NCBI RefSeq assembly: GCF_023822005.2 | Contig: NZ_CP098806.1 | Location: 5,578,501-5,642,500, forward strand | Direction: 5' to 3' | Source of the DNA: Dyadobacter fanqingshengii | GTDB taxonomy: Bacteria; Bacteroidota; Bacteroidia; Cytophagales; Spirosomataceae | DNA: 64,000 nucleotides | Part shown: positions 44,217 to 53,529 of the stretch, one piece after another | How the letters are laid out: every line of letters starts with the position of its first letter | How positions within the stretch are numbered: position 1 is the first letter of the stretch | Program-made: the position numbers and the translations under genes | The notes under the pieces: model-generated | Databases searched by the model: none | The model's input: the letters and a program-made list of their open reading frames with translations, nothing else | What the model was told of the DNA's origin: nothing

Positions 44217-44247
44217 TTGCTAAATGATATAATCTGCGTTATTTTCA
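44217..44247 (+). promoter_or_regulatory. candidate promoter of the M16 peptidase gene
   Basis: TTG (44217-44219), a 20-base spacer and TATTTTCA (44240-44247) resemble the consensus with a weak last position. The predicted start lies about 25 bases before the ATG. Confidence 0.3.
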
Positions 44248-44278
44248 TGCAATATAAATCTCACATAATCTTCCGGAT

Positions 44279-47089
44279 ATGGTCATGAATTTTAAAAGAA
44301 GAAATGCATTCCGCGGCAATGCTGTCATCGGTCTGCTGTTAACCTCCCTGATCGCCGCTCCTTCCTTTTCGCAGGAACTGCCGAAAGGCGTTAAAAAAGT
44401 TACTTCGGTGGAGGGAATTACGGAGTATAATCTGGAAAACGGGCTTAAAGTGCTCATGTTCCCGGACCCTTCCAAGCCTACAATTACTGTTAATGTCACC
44501 TATCTGGTGGGTTCCCGTCATGAAGGATATGGGGAAACAGGCATGGCGCATTTGCTGGAACACCTTGTTTTCAAAGGCACACCCAAGCACCCGAACATTC
44601 CGCAGGAGCTTACCGAGCATGGCGCCCGACCGAATGGAACGACCTGGTATGACCGCACCAACTATTTTGAAACCTTCTCTGCCACCGAAGAAAACCTGAA
44701 ATGGGCTCTGGACCTGGAATCGGACCGAATGGTGAACTCCTTTATTGCTAAAAAAGACCTGGACAGCGAGTTCAGCGTGGTGCGCAATGAGTTTGAATCG
44801 GGTGAAAACAGTCCTTTCCGCGTTTTGATGGAGCGAGTGATTTCGGGTGCTTTTTTATGGCATAACTATGGAAAATCGACCATTGGGAACCGTTCCGACA
44901 TTGAAAGGGTGCCCATTGACAATTTACAGGCTTTTTATAAGAAACATTATCAACCGGATAATGCAGTGCTAACGGTTGCCGGGAAGATCGATGAGGCTAA
45001 AACATTGGCAATGATCAATGATTATTTTGGCAAAATCGCAAAACCTACACGCGTGCTACCCAAATCGTACACTTCCGAGCCAACGCAGGATGGTGAGCGT
45101 TTCGTGGAATTGAGAAGAACCGGCGACGTACAAATGCTGATGGCAGCCTACCACATAATGCCAGGTTCGCATGCAGATTATCCAGCTATGGAAGTGCTCA
45201 CGGAGCTTTTAACGGCTGAACCAAACGGAAGGCTTTATAAAAATCTGGTGAATACAAAAAAAGCATCTTCCGAATTCGGTTTCAGCTTCCAGTTGTTCGA
45301 TCCTGGATTTGTGTTGTTTGGTGCTGAGGTTTTAAAAGAAAATTCTTTGGATGAAGCCAAAAAAGCATTTACCGCCACGTTGGATTCTGCTGCCGTCTTA
45401 AAACCTTCGAAAGAAGACATTGAGCGCGCCAAAACGACCATCTTGAAAAACTGGGACCTCGAATTCCGTAACTCTGAAAGGGTTGGATTGAGCATTAGCG
45501 AGGCGATTGCCACGGGTGACTGGCGGCTGGCGTTTCTGTTCCGGGATAACATCCGGAAAGTTTCTCCCGAGGACGTTTTCCGCGTTGCGCAATATTATTT
45601 CCGTCCTTCCAACCGCACATTAGGCACATTTGTGCCCGAAGCAAACCCGGTAAGGGCCGAAATTCCGGAAGCACCGAATGTAGCTGATCTGGTAAAAGAC
45701 TATAAAGGCGAAGCCGTTGTAGCGGAAGGCGAAGCATTTGATCCGTCGCCTATGAATGTGGAAACCCGCACAACACGCGTTGAGAAACCCAACGCGATCG
45801 AAACCGCATTGCTTCCCAAAACAACGAGAGGAAATGTTGTGGCTGCAAAGATCACTTTGCGTTACGGAGATGAAAAGAGCCTGACAAACAAAGCAACCAT
45901 TTCCGACCTTACCGGCTCGATGTTGGACAGAGGTTCAAAAACCAAAACCAGGCAGCAATTAAAAGACGAATTCGATAAGCTGAAAGCGCGGGTGAGCTTC
46001 TTCGGAATCAATAACCAGGCTGGTGCGAACATTGAAACAACCAAAGAAAACCTGCCTGCCGTAATGAAGCTGGTTGCGGAAGTTTTGAAAAATCCTGCAT
46101 TTGACGAGACGGAATTTGAAAAACTGAAACAGGAAGAACTGGCAGGAATCGAGTCGCAACGCAGTGAACCGCAAGCGATTGCATTCAATCAGTATCGCCG
46201 CATCGTTACGCCATATCCCAAAGGGGATATTCGTTATGTGGCTACATTTGATGAAGATGTAGAGAGCATTAAGGCTACGACCATTGATCAGATCAAGCAA
46301 TTTCATAAGGATTTTTATGGTGCTAATAATGCTTCTGCGACGGTTGTAGGGGATTTTGACAAAGCAGCGCTTCAAAAGATCATTAATGATGAATTCGGAA
46401 ACTGGAAAAGCGCGAAGCCATTCACCCGCATTGCTTCACCTTATGTTGCTGTGAAGTCTGAAAGTAAAATGGTAGAAACACCGGATAAAGCGAATGCCAT
46501 GTTTATTGCAGGCCTTAACATGCCATTGCAGGACACAGACCCGGATTATCCGGCATTGGTAATCGGCAATTACCTGCTGGGCGGCGGCTTCCTGAACTCT
46601 CGCCTTGCCACACGCATCCGTCAGAAAGAGGGATTAAGCTATGGCGTTGGTTCGCAATTCTCGGCAAGTTCGCTAGATAAAAATGGCACATTCATGTCTT
46701 ATGCGATTTATGCGCCTCAAAATGCTGAGAAACTGGAAGCTGCATTTAAAGAAGAGATCGAAAAAACGATGAAGGAAGGTTTCACAGCGGAGGAATTAAA
46801 GGCTGCGAAATCGGGCTACCTGCAATCCAGACAAGTTGGAAGGTCGCAAGATGCTTCATTAGCTAACACATTGACCAACAACCTTTATTTGAACAGAACC
46901 ATGCAGTGGGATGCGGATTTTGAGAAAAAGATCGAAGCATTAACCCCTGAGCAGATCAAAGCAGCATTTAATAAACACATTGATTACAACAAGCTCGTGA
47001 TCATTAAGGCTGGTGATTTTGCAAAAGCCAAAAAAGGCGCTCCTACTACCGCAGCGCCGGCGCCGTTGGGTGGTAGCGAGAAAAAATAG
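44279..47089 (+). CDS. M16 family (insulinase-like) zinc peptidase, two-module
   Basis: The 936-residue secreted protein has a signal peptide (about 1-31, ending PSFSQ) and two M16 modules. The N-terminal one carries the inverted zinc motif HLLEH at residues 91-95 and the downstream RNEFESGEN glutamate. The C-terminal module (about 500-915) lacks HxxEH and contains the RLATRIRQKEGLSYGVGSQF substrate-binding segment (written RLATRIRQKEGLSYG). A low-complexity tail of Ala/Pro/Gly/Lys closes it. It should degrade peptides in the periplasm. ATG 44279 and ATG 44285 are both possible starts. It is a single gene followed by a terminator. Confidence 0.92.
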   Translation: MVMNFKRRNAFRGNAVIGLLLTSLIAAPSFSQELPKGVKKVTSVEGITEYNLENGLKVLMFPDPSKPTITVNVTYLVGSRHEGYGETGMAHLLEHLVFKGTPKHPNIPQELTEHGARPNGTTWYDRTNYFETFSATEENLKWALDLESDRMVNSFIAKKDLDSEFSVVRNEFESGENSPFRVLMERVISGAFLWHNYGKSTIGNRSDIERVPIDNLQAFYKKHYQPDNAVLTVAGKIDEAKTLAMINDYFGKIAKPTRVLPKSYTSEPTQDGERFVELRRTGDVQMLMAAYHIMPGSHADYPAMEVLTELLTAEPNGRLYKNLVNTKKASSEFGFSFQLFDPGFVLFGAEVLKENSLDEAKKAFTATLDSAAVLKPSKEDIERAKTTILKNWDLEFRNSERVGLSISEAIATGDWRLAFLFRDNIRKVSPEDVFRVAQYYFRPSNRTLGTFVPEANPVRAEIPEAPNVADLVKDYKGEAVVAEGEAFDPSPMNVETRTTRVEKPNAIETALLPKTTRGNVVAAKITLRYGDEKSLTNKATISDLTGSMLDRGSKTKTRQQLKDEFDKLKARVSFFGINNQAGANIETTKENLPAVMKLVAEVLKNPAFDETEFEKLKQEELAGIESQRSEPQAIAFNQYRRIVTPYPKGDIRYVATFDEDVESIKATTIDQIKQFHKDFYGANNASATVVGDFDKAALQKIINDEFGNWKSAKPFTRIASPYVAVKSESKMVETPDKANAMFIAGLNMPLQDTDPDYPALVIGNYLLGGGFLNSRLATRIRQKEGLSYGVGSQFSASSLDKNGTFMSYAIYAPQNAEKLEAAFKEEIEKTMKEGFTAEELKAAKSGYLQSRQVGRSQDASLANTLTNNLYLNRTMQWDADFEKKIEALTPEQIKAAFNKHIDYNKLVIIKAGDFAKAKKGAPTTAAPAPLGGSEKK

Positions 47090-47111
47090 CATCTTATGTT
47101 AATAATGAGTT

Positions 47112-47146
47112 AAACCGGTGGCATTTTGCCATCGGTTTCTGCTTTT
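47112..47146 (+). terminator. intrinsic terminator after the M16 gene
   Basis: AAACCGGTGGCA pairs with TGCCATCGGTTT (one G-T pair, loop TTT) and is followed by a T-rich stretch. Confidence 0.75.
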
Positions 47147-47161
47147 AAAGCAGTACATCTT

Positions 47162-47169
47162 TATCTTTG
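47162..47169 (+). promoter_or_regulatory. -7 element of the first PafA-like gene
   Basis: TATCTTTG is an exact TAnnTTTG match 32 bases before ATG 47201. A TTTC at 47136-47139 is a weak candidate for the upstream element. Confidence 0.45.
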
Positions 47170-47200
47170 CCGAGTATATAAGGAAACCTTTATCGCCAGA

Positions 47201-48886
47201 ATGCCTCCAATGAAATTGATAAAAAACCTGACATTAAGATTACTGATTGCAGGACTCATCATCAGCCCTTCCGTTTTTAGTCAATCCAAAACAACACCAG
47301 CCACTGCTAACCCGGGGAAACTAGCTCGTCCTAAGCTCGTTGTGGGCATTGTGGTGGATCAGATGCGCTATGATTATCTCTATCGCTATTATGACAAATA
47401 CAAAGAAGGTGGCTTAAAAAGGTTGATGAATGAGGGTTTCAACTGCCGGAATAACCATTATCACTATGCATTGACGGTTACCGCGGCAGGACATTCGGCT
47501 GTTTACACCGGATCATTGCCAGCGATCAACGGCATTGTGGGAAATGACTGGTATGATAGTCAGGCCGCGAAAACGGTTTATTGCACGGATGACAGCACGG
47601 TTGCAACCGTTGGAAGCAATAATGGTGCAGTGGGCAAAATGTCGCCGCGCAACCTACTCACCAGCACAGTTACGGATCAGTTGCGGATTGCAACCAATTT
47701 TCGCTCAAAAACCATTGGCGTGGCCATTAAGGACCGTGCTTCCATTTTGCCTGCGGGACATGCCGCAAATGGTGCTTACTGGTTTGACGCAAAGACTGGA
47801 AACTTTGTAACGAGCACTTATTACCGCGACAATCTGCCGGATTGGGTTACTGCTTATAATAACCGCAAAATGCCTTCGGAATATTCCAAGGCAGGCTGGA
47901 AACTGTTGCTGCCTGTTGAACAATACACGCAAAGCACGGCGGATGATGTGGTTTGGGAAGGGAAGATTTCGGGTGAGCCCAAATCCATTTTCCCGCATGA
48001 ACTGATAGGAACTGCTGGTGATGCGTACACCGTGATCACGACTTCGCCATGGGGAAACACGATGACCAAGGATATGGCGATTGCGGCCATTAAGGGCGAA
48101 AATCTGGGAAAAGGAGCTGACACCGACTTTTTGGCTGTGAGTTTCTCAACGCCGGACCGCATTGGACATGCATTTGGCCCTAATTCGGTTGAGCAGGAGG
48201 ATAATTACCTGAAACTGGATATGGAATTTGCGGATCTGTTCAATTTCCTGGACACATGGACCGGAAAAGGGAATTACACGGTTTTCCTCACAGCAGATCA
48301 CGGAGCGATGGACGTTCCTGGATTTTGGAAAGAAAATAAACTGCCTGCGGGCCTGATGAGCGCAACCGCATTAACGCGCACAGTTGTGAAAGCATTGAAT
48401 GATGCCTACGGCGAAGGCGATTACGTGGCGGCTTTTGAAAACTATCAGCTTTACTTAAATAAGGCACTTTTGAAAGAAAAGAAAGTCTCTGTTGCAGACG
48501 CTTATCAAGTTTTGCGCACTGCATTGCTCCCGATGGAAGGCGTTGCGGATGTGCTGAACCTCAACGACATTGGCCGCGCTCCTTTGAATACATATCAACT
48601 GGAAATGTATAAAAACAACATTCATGCAAAACGCAGCGGCGATATTCAGGTAATTGTGCAGCCAGGCTGGTTTGCTTCTTCCTTTGCCACCGGCACCGAC
48701 CATGGAACGCCGTACAACTACGACACACACGTGCCCTTCCTGCTTTATGGATGGGGCGTGAATAAAGGTGAAACATTGCGCCGTACCACCATCGCGGACA
48801 TTGCGCCTACCATTTCTGCATTGCTGCACATTTTGCCGCCGAGCGGAAACGTGGGTAACCCTGTTGAAGAAGCTTTGAAAAAATAA
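47201..48886 (+). CDS. PafA-type alkaline phosphatase (copy 1)
   Basis: With start ATG 47201 (47210 is also possible; the frame runs to 47126) the protein has 561 residues and a signal peptide ending about residue 28. It matches the PafA phosphate-irrepressible phosphomonoesterase: VVDQMRYD with metal ligand Asp53, the nucleophile Thr92 in LTVTAAGH, GNDWYD, KDRASILPAGH with the phosphate-binding Lys and Arg, SFSTPDRIGHAFGP, the ADHGA pair, and a C-terminal His in TDHGTPYNYD. It releases phosphate from monoesters in the periplasm. A close paralogue follows, but a terminator lies between them. Confidence 0.92.
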   Translation: MPPMKLIKNLTLRLLIAGLIISPSVFSQSKTTPATANPGKLARPKLVVGIVVDQMRYDYLYRYYDKYKEGGLKRLMNEGFNCRNNHYHYALTVTAAGHSAVYTGSLPAINGIVGNDWYDSQAAKTVYCTDDSTVATVGSNNGAVGKMSPRNLLTSTVTDQLRIATNFRSKTIGVAIKDRASILPAGHAANGAYWFDAKTGNFVTSTYYRDNLPDWVTAYNNRKMPSEYSKAGWKLLLPVEQYTQSTADDVVWEGKISGEPKSIFPHELIGTAGDAYTVITTSPWGNTMTKDMAIAAIKGENLGKGADTDFLAVSFSTPDRIGHAFGPNSVEQEDNYLKLDMEFADLFNFLDTWTGKGNYTVFLTADHGAMDVPGFWKENKLPAGLMSATALTRTVVKALNDAYGEGDYVAAFENYQLYLNKALLKEKKVSVADAYQVLRTALLPMEGVADVLNLNDIGRAPLNTYQLEMYKNNIHAKRSGDIQVIVQPGWFASSFATGTDHGTPYNYDTHVPFLLYGWGVNKGETLRRTTIADIAPTISALLHILPPSGNVGNPVEEALKK

Positions 48887-48893
48887 CATTGTC

Positions 48894-48926
48894 CCTTGCA
48901 GACACCGTTTGTCTGCAAGGTTTTTT
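48894..48926 (+). terminator. intrinsic terminator between the PafA paralogues
   Basis: CCTTGCAGAC and GTCTGCAAGG form a perfect 10-bp stem with a 7-base loop, followed by six T. Confidence 0.9.
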
Positions 48927-48949
48927 ATTTCAATTTATATTCCTGAACC

Positions 48950-50605
48950 GTGAGAAAAATTTGCTTAAAAGCGTTGCTAATGCTGCTTTCCGTATCTGCA
49001 TTCGCCCAAACTGCCAAGAAAGCCATTCCAAAATCTTCGTCGCTTGCCCGTCCTAAGCTCATTGTAGGCATTGTGGTGGATCAGATGCGTTACGATTATT
49101 TGTATCGCTATTACGATCAATATCAGGAAGGGGGTTTTAAAAGAATGATGAATGAGGGCTTCAACTGCCAGAACAATCATTACAGTTACGCATTGACGGT
49201 TACTGCTGCGGGCCACGCATCTGCCTATACGGGTTCAGTTCCCGCTATTAATGGCATTGTAGGCAATGAATGGTTTGATCCCATCGCGAAGCAAAGCATT
49301 TATTGCGTGGAAGACAGCACGGTGAGGACGGTTGGAAGCAATAACCCGACAGTTGGTAAAATGTCCCCCAAAAATTTATTGACCAGCACCGTTTCTGATC
49401 AATTAAGGATCGCGACCAACTTTCGTAACAAAACAATTGCCGTAGCGATTAAGGATAGGGGATCTATTTTGCCCGGCGGCCACACGGCGAATGGCTCCTA
49501 CTGGTTCGATTCCAAAACAGGAAACTGGGTTACGAGCACTTATTACATGGACGACCTTCCGCAATGGGTGAAAGATTATAATGCCAAAAAAATGCCTTCT
49601 GCTTATTTGCAAAAAGGCTGGCAATTGTTGCTGTCTGCGGACAATTACGGACAAAGCTCGCCGGATGATGTGGATTGGGAAGGGAAGTTGCCAGGCGCTA
49701 AAAGGCCGGTTTTTCCTTATGATCTGGCTGGTTTGGCAGGTGATGCATTTGGTGTGGTTACAGACACACCCTGGGGAAATACCATTACGAAGGAAATGGC
49801 TATCGAGGCGATTAAAGGCGAAAATCTGGGCAAAGGAAAAGATACCGATTTCCTGGCGATCAGTTTTTCATCAACGGACAAAATCGGGCATAGGGTAGGG
49901 CCGAATTCCATAGAACAGCAAGACGATTTTCTTCGTCTGGACAGGGAATTTGCAGAGCTTTTCGGCTTTTTGGATGGCTGGGTTGGCAAAGGTGAATACA
50001 CCGTGTTCCTGACTGCCGATCACGGTGTTGTGGATGTTCCGGGTTTCGCAGCGGCGCATAAGCTCCCTTCGGGCCTGGTTGAACGCAAAGTGGTGACGGC
50101 AACCATTGATAAAGCATTGGACGATGCTTTTGGGAAAGAAAAATACATTTTGAGCAGGGAAAACAATCAGCTTTATTTTGATCACAGCCTTTTGTTAAAA
50201 AAGAAATTAACCGTTGCCATGGCCACCGAAGTGATCCGGGAAGCATTGCTGAAAGTGCCTGGTGTTGCAGATGTTTTGAACCTGACGGATATGGGAAAAG
50301 CGCCTATGAACACCTATCAGCTCGAATTATACAAGAACAATGTGAATGCCAAACGCAGTGGCGATGTGCAGATCCTTACCGAGCCGGGATGGTTTTACGG
50401 AACCTCTACCGGAACTTCGCACGGCACAGGTTACAATTATGACACGCAGGTCCCTTTTGTCATGTTTGGTTGGGGAATTAATAAAGGTGAGACATTGCGC
50501 AGGACTTCTGTTTCTGACATTGCGCCTACCATTTCTGCATTGCTGCACATTTTACCGGCCAGCGGGAACATTGGGAATCCGGTGGAAGAGGCTATTAAGA
50601 AGTAA
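48950..50605 (+). CDS. PafA-type alkaline phosphatase (copy 2)
   Basis: The 551-residue protein starts at GTG and has a 20-residue signal peptide (ending SAFAQ). It is a close paralogue of the preceding gene and keeps all catalytic motifs: Asp44 in VVDQMRYD, nucleophile Thr83 in LTVTAAGH, GNEWFD, KDRGSILPGGH, STDKIGHRVGP, ADHGVVDV and the C-terminal His in TSHGTGYNYD. Both copies therefore look active. They may differ in substrate preference. The strong terminator before it means that it needs its own promoter or read-through. Confidence 0.92.
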   Translation: MRKICLKALLMLLSVSAFAQTAKKAIPKSSSLARPKLIVGIVVDQMRYDYLYRYYDQYQEGGFKRMMNEGFNCQNNHYSYALTVTAAGHASAYTGSVPAINGIVGNEWFDPIAKQSIYCVEDSTVRTVGSNNPTVGKMSPKNLLTSTVSDQLRIATNFRNKTIAVAIKDRGSILPGGHTANGSYWFDSKTGNWVTSTYYMDDLPQWVKDYNAKKMPSAYLQKGWQLLLSADNYGQSSPDDVDWEGKLPGAKRPVFPYDLAGLAGDAFGVVTDTPWGNTITKEMAIEAIKGENLGKGKDTDFLAISFSSTDKIGHRVGPNSIEQQDDFLRLDREFAELFGFLDGWVGKGEYTVFLTADHGVVDVPGFAAAHKLPSGLVERKVVTATIDKALDDAFGKEKYILSRENNQLYFDHSLLLKKKLTVAMATEVIREALLKVPGVADVLNLTDMGKAPMNTYQLELYKNNVNAKRSGDVQILTEPGWFYGTSTGTSHGTGYNYDTQVPFVMFGWGINKGETLRRTSVSDIAPTISALLHILPASGNIGNPVEEAIKK

Positions 50606-50615
50606 ATTATTCAAA

Positions 50616-50666
50616 AAAAAAGAGGCTGCATAGCGGAGTTAATCCTTTGCTATGAAGCCTCTTTTT
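50616..50666. terminator. bidirectional intrinsic terminator
   Basis: AAAAAGAGGCT pairs with AGCCTCTTTTT, extended by CATAGC/GCTATG. It lies between the PafA copy 2 gene and the convergent NfeD-like gene. Confidence 0.8.
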
Positions 50667-50678
50667 GCATTTTGATAT

Positions 50679-51113
50679 TCAGGATTCCTCAACGATCAGC
50701 AGGATGCCGTCTGCCTGTTTTATTACAACTTTACTTCCGGCCGCTATGGAGGTATGATTAACCGAATTGGCTTTCCATTCTGCGCCGCGATAGTATATTT
50801 TACCTTCGCCTTCTGCCGGAATGTCCTTGATAACCATAGCAGTCTCGCCCACAAACTCATTGTATTCCGAAGAACCTTTGCGGTCCAGCAACCTGCGTGC
50901 ATGCTTGCGTAACAAGAGCATGGAAACGAGCGAAATCACGGAAAAGGCGATAATCTGACTTTCAGTGCTGGTAAGCAGGCCCATGGCTGCGAACAGCGAG
51001 GTGAACAACGCACCAATCGCAAAAAATACGAAAACAAGTAAAACACTGACCAATTCTGCGATTAGCATGATCAGTCCAACGATAAGCCATATTTGCGGCA
51101 GCGACAAATCCAT
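50679..51113 (-). CDS. NfeD-like membrane protein
   Basis: ATG 51113 gives a 144-residue protein; the frame continues upstream into the stomatin-like gene. Two to three transmembrane segments (LIVGLIMLIAELVSVLLVFV cut, then FFAIGALFTSL and FSVISLVSMLLL) precede a C-terminal OB-fold NfeD domain (VGETAMVIKDIPAEGEGKI, YRGAEWKA). The gene starts one base after the stop of the SPFH gene. This is the known stomatin/NfeD pairing, in which NfeD helps anchor or regulate the membrane-raft-like SPFH complex. Confidence 0.9.
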   Translation of the reverse strand: MDLSLPQIWLIVGLIMLIAELVSVLLVFVFFAIGALFTSLFAAMGLLTSTESQIIAFSVISLVSMLLLRKHARRLLDRKGSSEYNEFVGETAMVIKDIPAEGEGKIYYRGAEWKANSVNHTSIAAGSKVVIKQADGILLIVEES

Positions 51114-51114
51114 A

Positions 51115-52026
51115 CTATTTCTTCGGTTCAGATTTAACAACGGTAAGTGCGGTGGCAATCAACGAGCTGATATCAGCCAGGTTGGCCGGCAAAATCAGCG
51201 TATTCCCTGCTTTGGCCAGCTTACCAAACTGCTCCACGTAATTTTCCGCCACTTTGAGCTGAACAGCCTCATAGCCGCCGTCCATTTGAATAGCCTGCGC
51301 TACGAGCTTAATACTTTCCGCAGTTGCTTCTGCCACGGAGCGCAATGCCGCTGCTTCCCCTTCCGCCTCGTTAATCTGCCTCATACGCAAACCTTCCGAC
51401 TCCAAAACGGCTTTTTGTTTTTGACCTTCGGCCACATTAATAGCCGCCTGTTTCTCTCCGTCTGACTGCAAAATCACAGCCCTTCTTTCTCTTTCTGCCT
51501 GCATTTGTTTTTCCATAGCAATCAGAACGCTCTGTGGCGGTGTGATATTCTTGATTTCATAACGCAATACTTTCACGCCCCAGCCAATGGCCGCTTCATC
51601 TATGGACTCAACCACAGCACGGTTAATGGTCATACGTTCTTCAAATGTTTTGTCAAGATCCAGCTTTCCAATTTCGCTCCGCATGGTGGTTTGTGCGAGC
51701 TGGATTACCGCAAATGTGTAGTCTGCGATCCCATAAGCGGCTTTTTTTGGATCAATAACCTGGATAAAAATGACGCCGTCCATACGCACCTGCACGTTGT
51801 CGCGGGTAATGCATATCTGTTCGGGAATGTCGATGGCAGTTTCTTTGAGTGTGTATTTGTAGGCAATACGGTCAAAAAAAGGAATAATAAAGTTGATGCC
51901 GGGTTGCAGGACGGCGTAAAATTTACCGAGCCGCTCCATAATGTAGGCGGTTTGCTGCGGGATCACTTTCACGGTCATCAGGATCGTGAAAACAACGAGT
52001 ACTAATAACACTAATAGTGGGGTCAT
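51115..52026 (-). CDS. SPFH/band 7 (stomatin-like) protein
   Basis: The 303-residue protein has an N-terminal membrane segment (LLVLLVLVVFTILMTVKV) followed by the SPFH domain (QQTAYIMERLGKFYAVLQPG, 20 residues, then DVPEQICITRDNVQV-like EQICITRDNVQV). A long Ala/Glu/Lys-rich coiled coil (MEKQMQAERERRAVILQSDG, 20 residues) and a conserved IAGSLANTLILPANLADIS-like end (NTLILPANLADIS) complete it. It resembles QmcA/paraslipin-type stomatins that form large ring complexes in the membrane. It is the first gene of an operon with NfeD. Confidence 0.92.
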   Translation of the reverse strand: MTPLLVLLVLVVFTILMTVKVIPQQTAYIMERLGKFYAVLQPGINFIIPFFDRIAYKYTLKETAIDIPEQICITRDNVQVRMDGVIFIQVIDPKKAAYGIADYTFAVIQLAQTTMRSEIGKLDLDKTFEERMTINRAVVESIDEAAIGWGVKVLRYEIKNITPPQSVLIAMEKQMQAERERRAVILQSDGEKQAAINVAEGQKQKAVLESEGLRMRQINEAEGEAAALRSVAEATAESIKLVAQAIQMDGGYEAVQLKVAENYVEQFGKLAKAGNTLILPANLADISSLIATALTVVKSEPKK

Positions 52027-52151
52027 ATCAAGTCAGGTTATGGTCTATTGCGAAAATAACCATAACGTGACTTCCTTCCTACTCCTTCTAGCGTCAGTGC
52101 GTCGGAAACTTGCTCGTCGGTTTAAGCTGGGGATGGATGGTTATTGATATA

Positions 52152-53318
52152 TCAATTTTTCAATATTTCTTTTGATATTACCATTTTTTGAATTTCACTT
52201 GTGCCTTCGCCAATGGTGCAGAGTTTGCTGTCGCGGTAGAATTTTTCGGCCGGATAATCCTTTACAAAACCATATCCTCCAAAGATCTGAACCGCCTCAT
52301 TAGCTACTCTGACGGCCGTTTCTGAAGAATGATATTTAGCCACAGCGCTCGGCAGCGTTACTTTTTGTCCAGCATCTTTCAATGCTGCCGCATGAAAAGT
52401 TAACAATGTTGAAGCCTGGACATCCGTGTACATATCAGCCAGCTTAAATGCGATCGCCTGGAAGTCGCAGATCGCTTTGCCGAACTGTTTCCGTTCTTTG
52501 GAATAAGCCAGAGCTGCTTCATATGCGCCTAATGCTGTTCCCACGCCCAATGCTGCAATGGAGATCCGGCCGCCGTCCAGCACTTTTAATGATTGTACAA
52601 ATCCATCGCCGATATCCCCCAGCCGCTGGCTGTCCGAAACGCGGCAATCCTGGAAAATAAGCTCAACCGTTTCCGAAGCGCGCATGCCAAGTTTGTCCTC
52701 CTTTCGGCCCGAAGAAAAACCGGGCGTGCCTTGCTCAATAATGAATGCAGTTGCGCCATGTTTGTCGCCAGGCTCGCCGGTCCTGGTGATAATGACCGCC
52801 ACGTCTCCTGATTTTCCGTTGGTTATGAAATTTTTGGATCCATTAATAATCCAGTCGCTTCCTTCGCGGACGGCGACTGTTTGCATATTGCCCGCGTCAG
52901 AGCCTGTATTGGGTTCCGTGAGTCCCCATGCGCCTACATGTTGCCCGGAAGCGAGCTTGGGGAGATAGGTCTGTTTTTGCTCTTCGTTCCCAAACATTAA
53001 TATATGATTTGTGCAAAGCGAGTTGTGCGCAGCCATAGATAAACCCACCGAAGGATCTGTTTTCGAAAGCTCAATGATGGCAGTGACATATTCTTTATAT
53101 CCTAATCCTGATCCTCCATATTCTTCCGGCACCAACATGCCCATTAGCCCCATTTCACCCAGGCTGTGAAACAACGTTTTGGGGAATTGCTGGGCCTCAT
53201 CCCACTCCCTTATGTAAGGCTTTATATGTATGGCCGCGAAGTCTTTAACCGTTTCCCTGATCAGGTCACAGGTTTGTTCACGCTGGCTTTCAACTGAATC
53301 CTCTTTTATTAAGTCCAT
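52152..53318 (-). CDS. acyl-CoA dehydrogenase
   Basis: The 388-residue FAD enzyme has the three-domain acyl-CoA dehydrogenase fold. The FAD/substrate segment is GAWGLTEPNTGSDAGNM (His-Val-Gly-Ala-Trp region), the middle beta domain has ITNGKSGDVAVI, and the C-terminal helical domain has RKQFGKAICDFQAI and the QIFGGYGFVKDYPAEKFYRD segment (20 residues). GEGTSEIQK holds the catalytic glutamate in the usual place. It oxidises acyl-CoA in the first step of beta-oxidation or of branched-chain amino acid breakdown; chain-length preference cannot be read. It is a single gene. Confidence 0.93.
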   Translation of the reverse strand: MDLIKEDSVESQREQTCDLIRETVKDFAAIHIKPYIREWDEAQQFPKTLFHSLGEMGLMGMLVPEEYGGSGLGYKEYVTAIIELSKTDPSVGLSMAAHNSLCTNHILMFGNEEQKQTYLPKLASGQHVGAWGLTEPNTGSDAGNMQTVAVREGSDWIINGSKNFITNGKSGDVAVIITRTGEPGDKHGATAFIIEQGTPGFSSGRKEDKLGMRASETVELIFQDCRVSDSQRLGDIGDGFVQSLKVLDGGRISIAALGVGTALGAYEAALAYSKERKQFGKAICDFQAIAFKLADMYTDVQASTLLTFHAAALKDAGQKVTLPSAVAKYHSSETAVRVANEAVQIFGGYGFVKDYPAEKFYRDSKLCTIGEGTSEIQKMVISKEILKN

Positions 53319-53529
53319 TTTTGCTGATGATTATATAGTGATATCCAATGTTAGCAAGATTTGTATTAAAATCACCATCCGTAAACGAACAAATCCTACA
53401 CGAGGAGGTGAAGATTCATTTAAAAAAATTACTTTTGCATATCATGACTGTTTACCGTCTTGGTTAAATACAATATTTTAACGTTAATTAATAAGTGTCA
53501 TAACAGCTATATAATAATTATCACATTTT

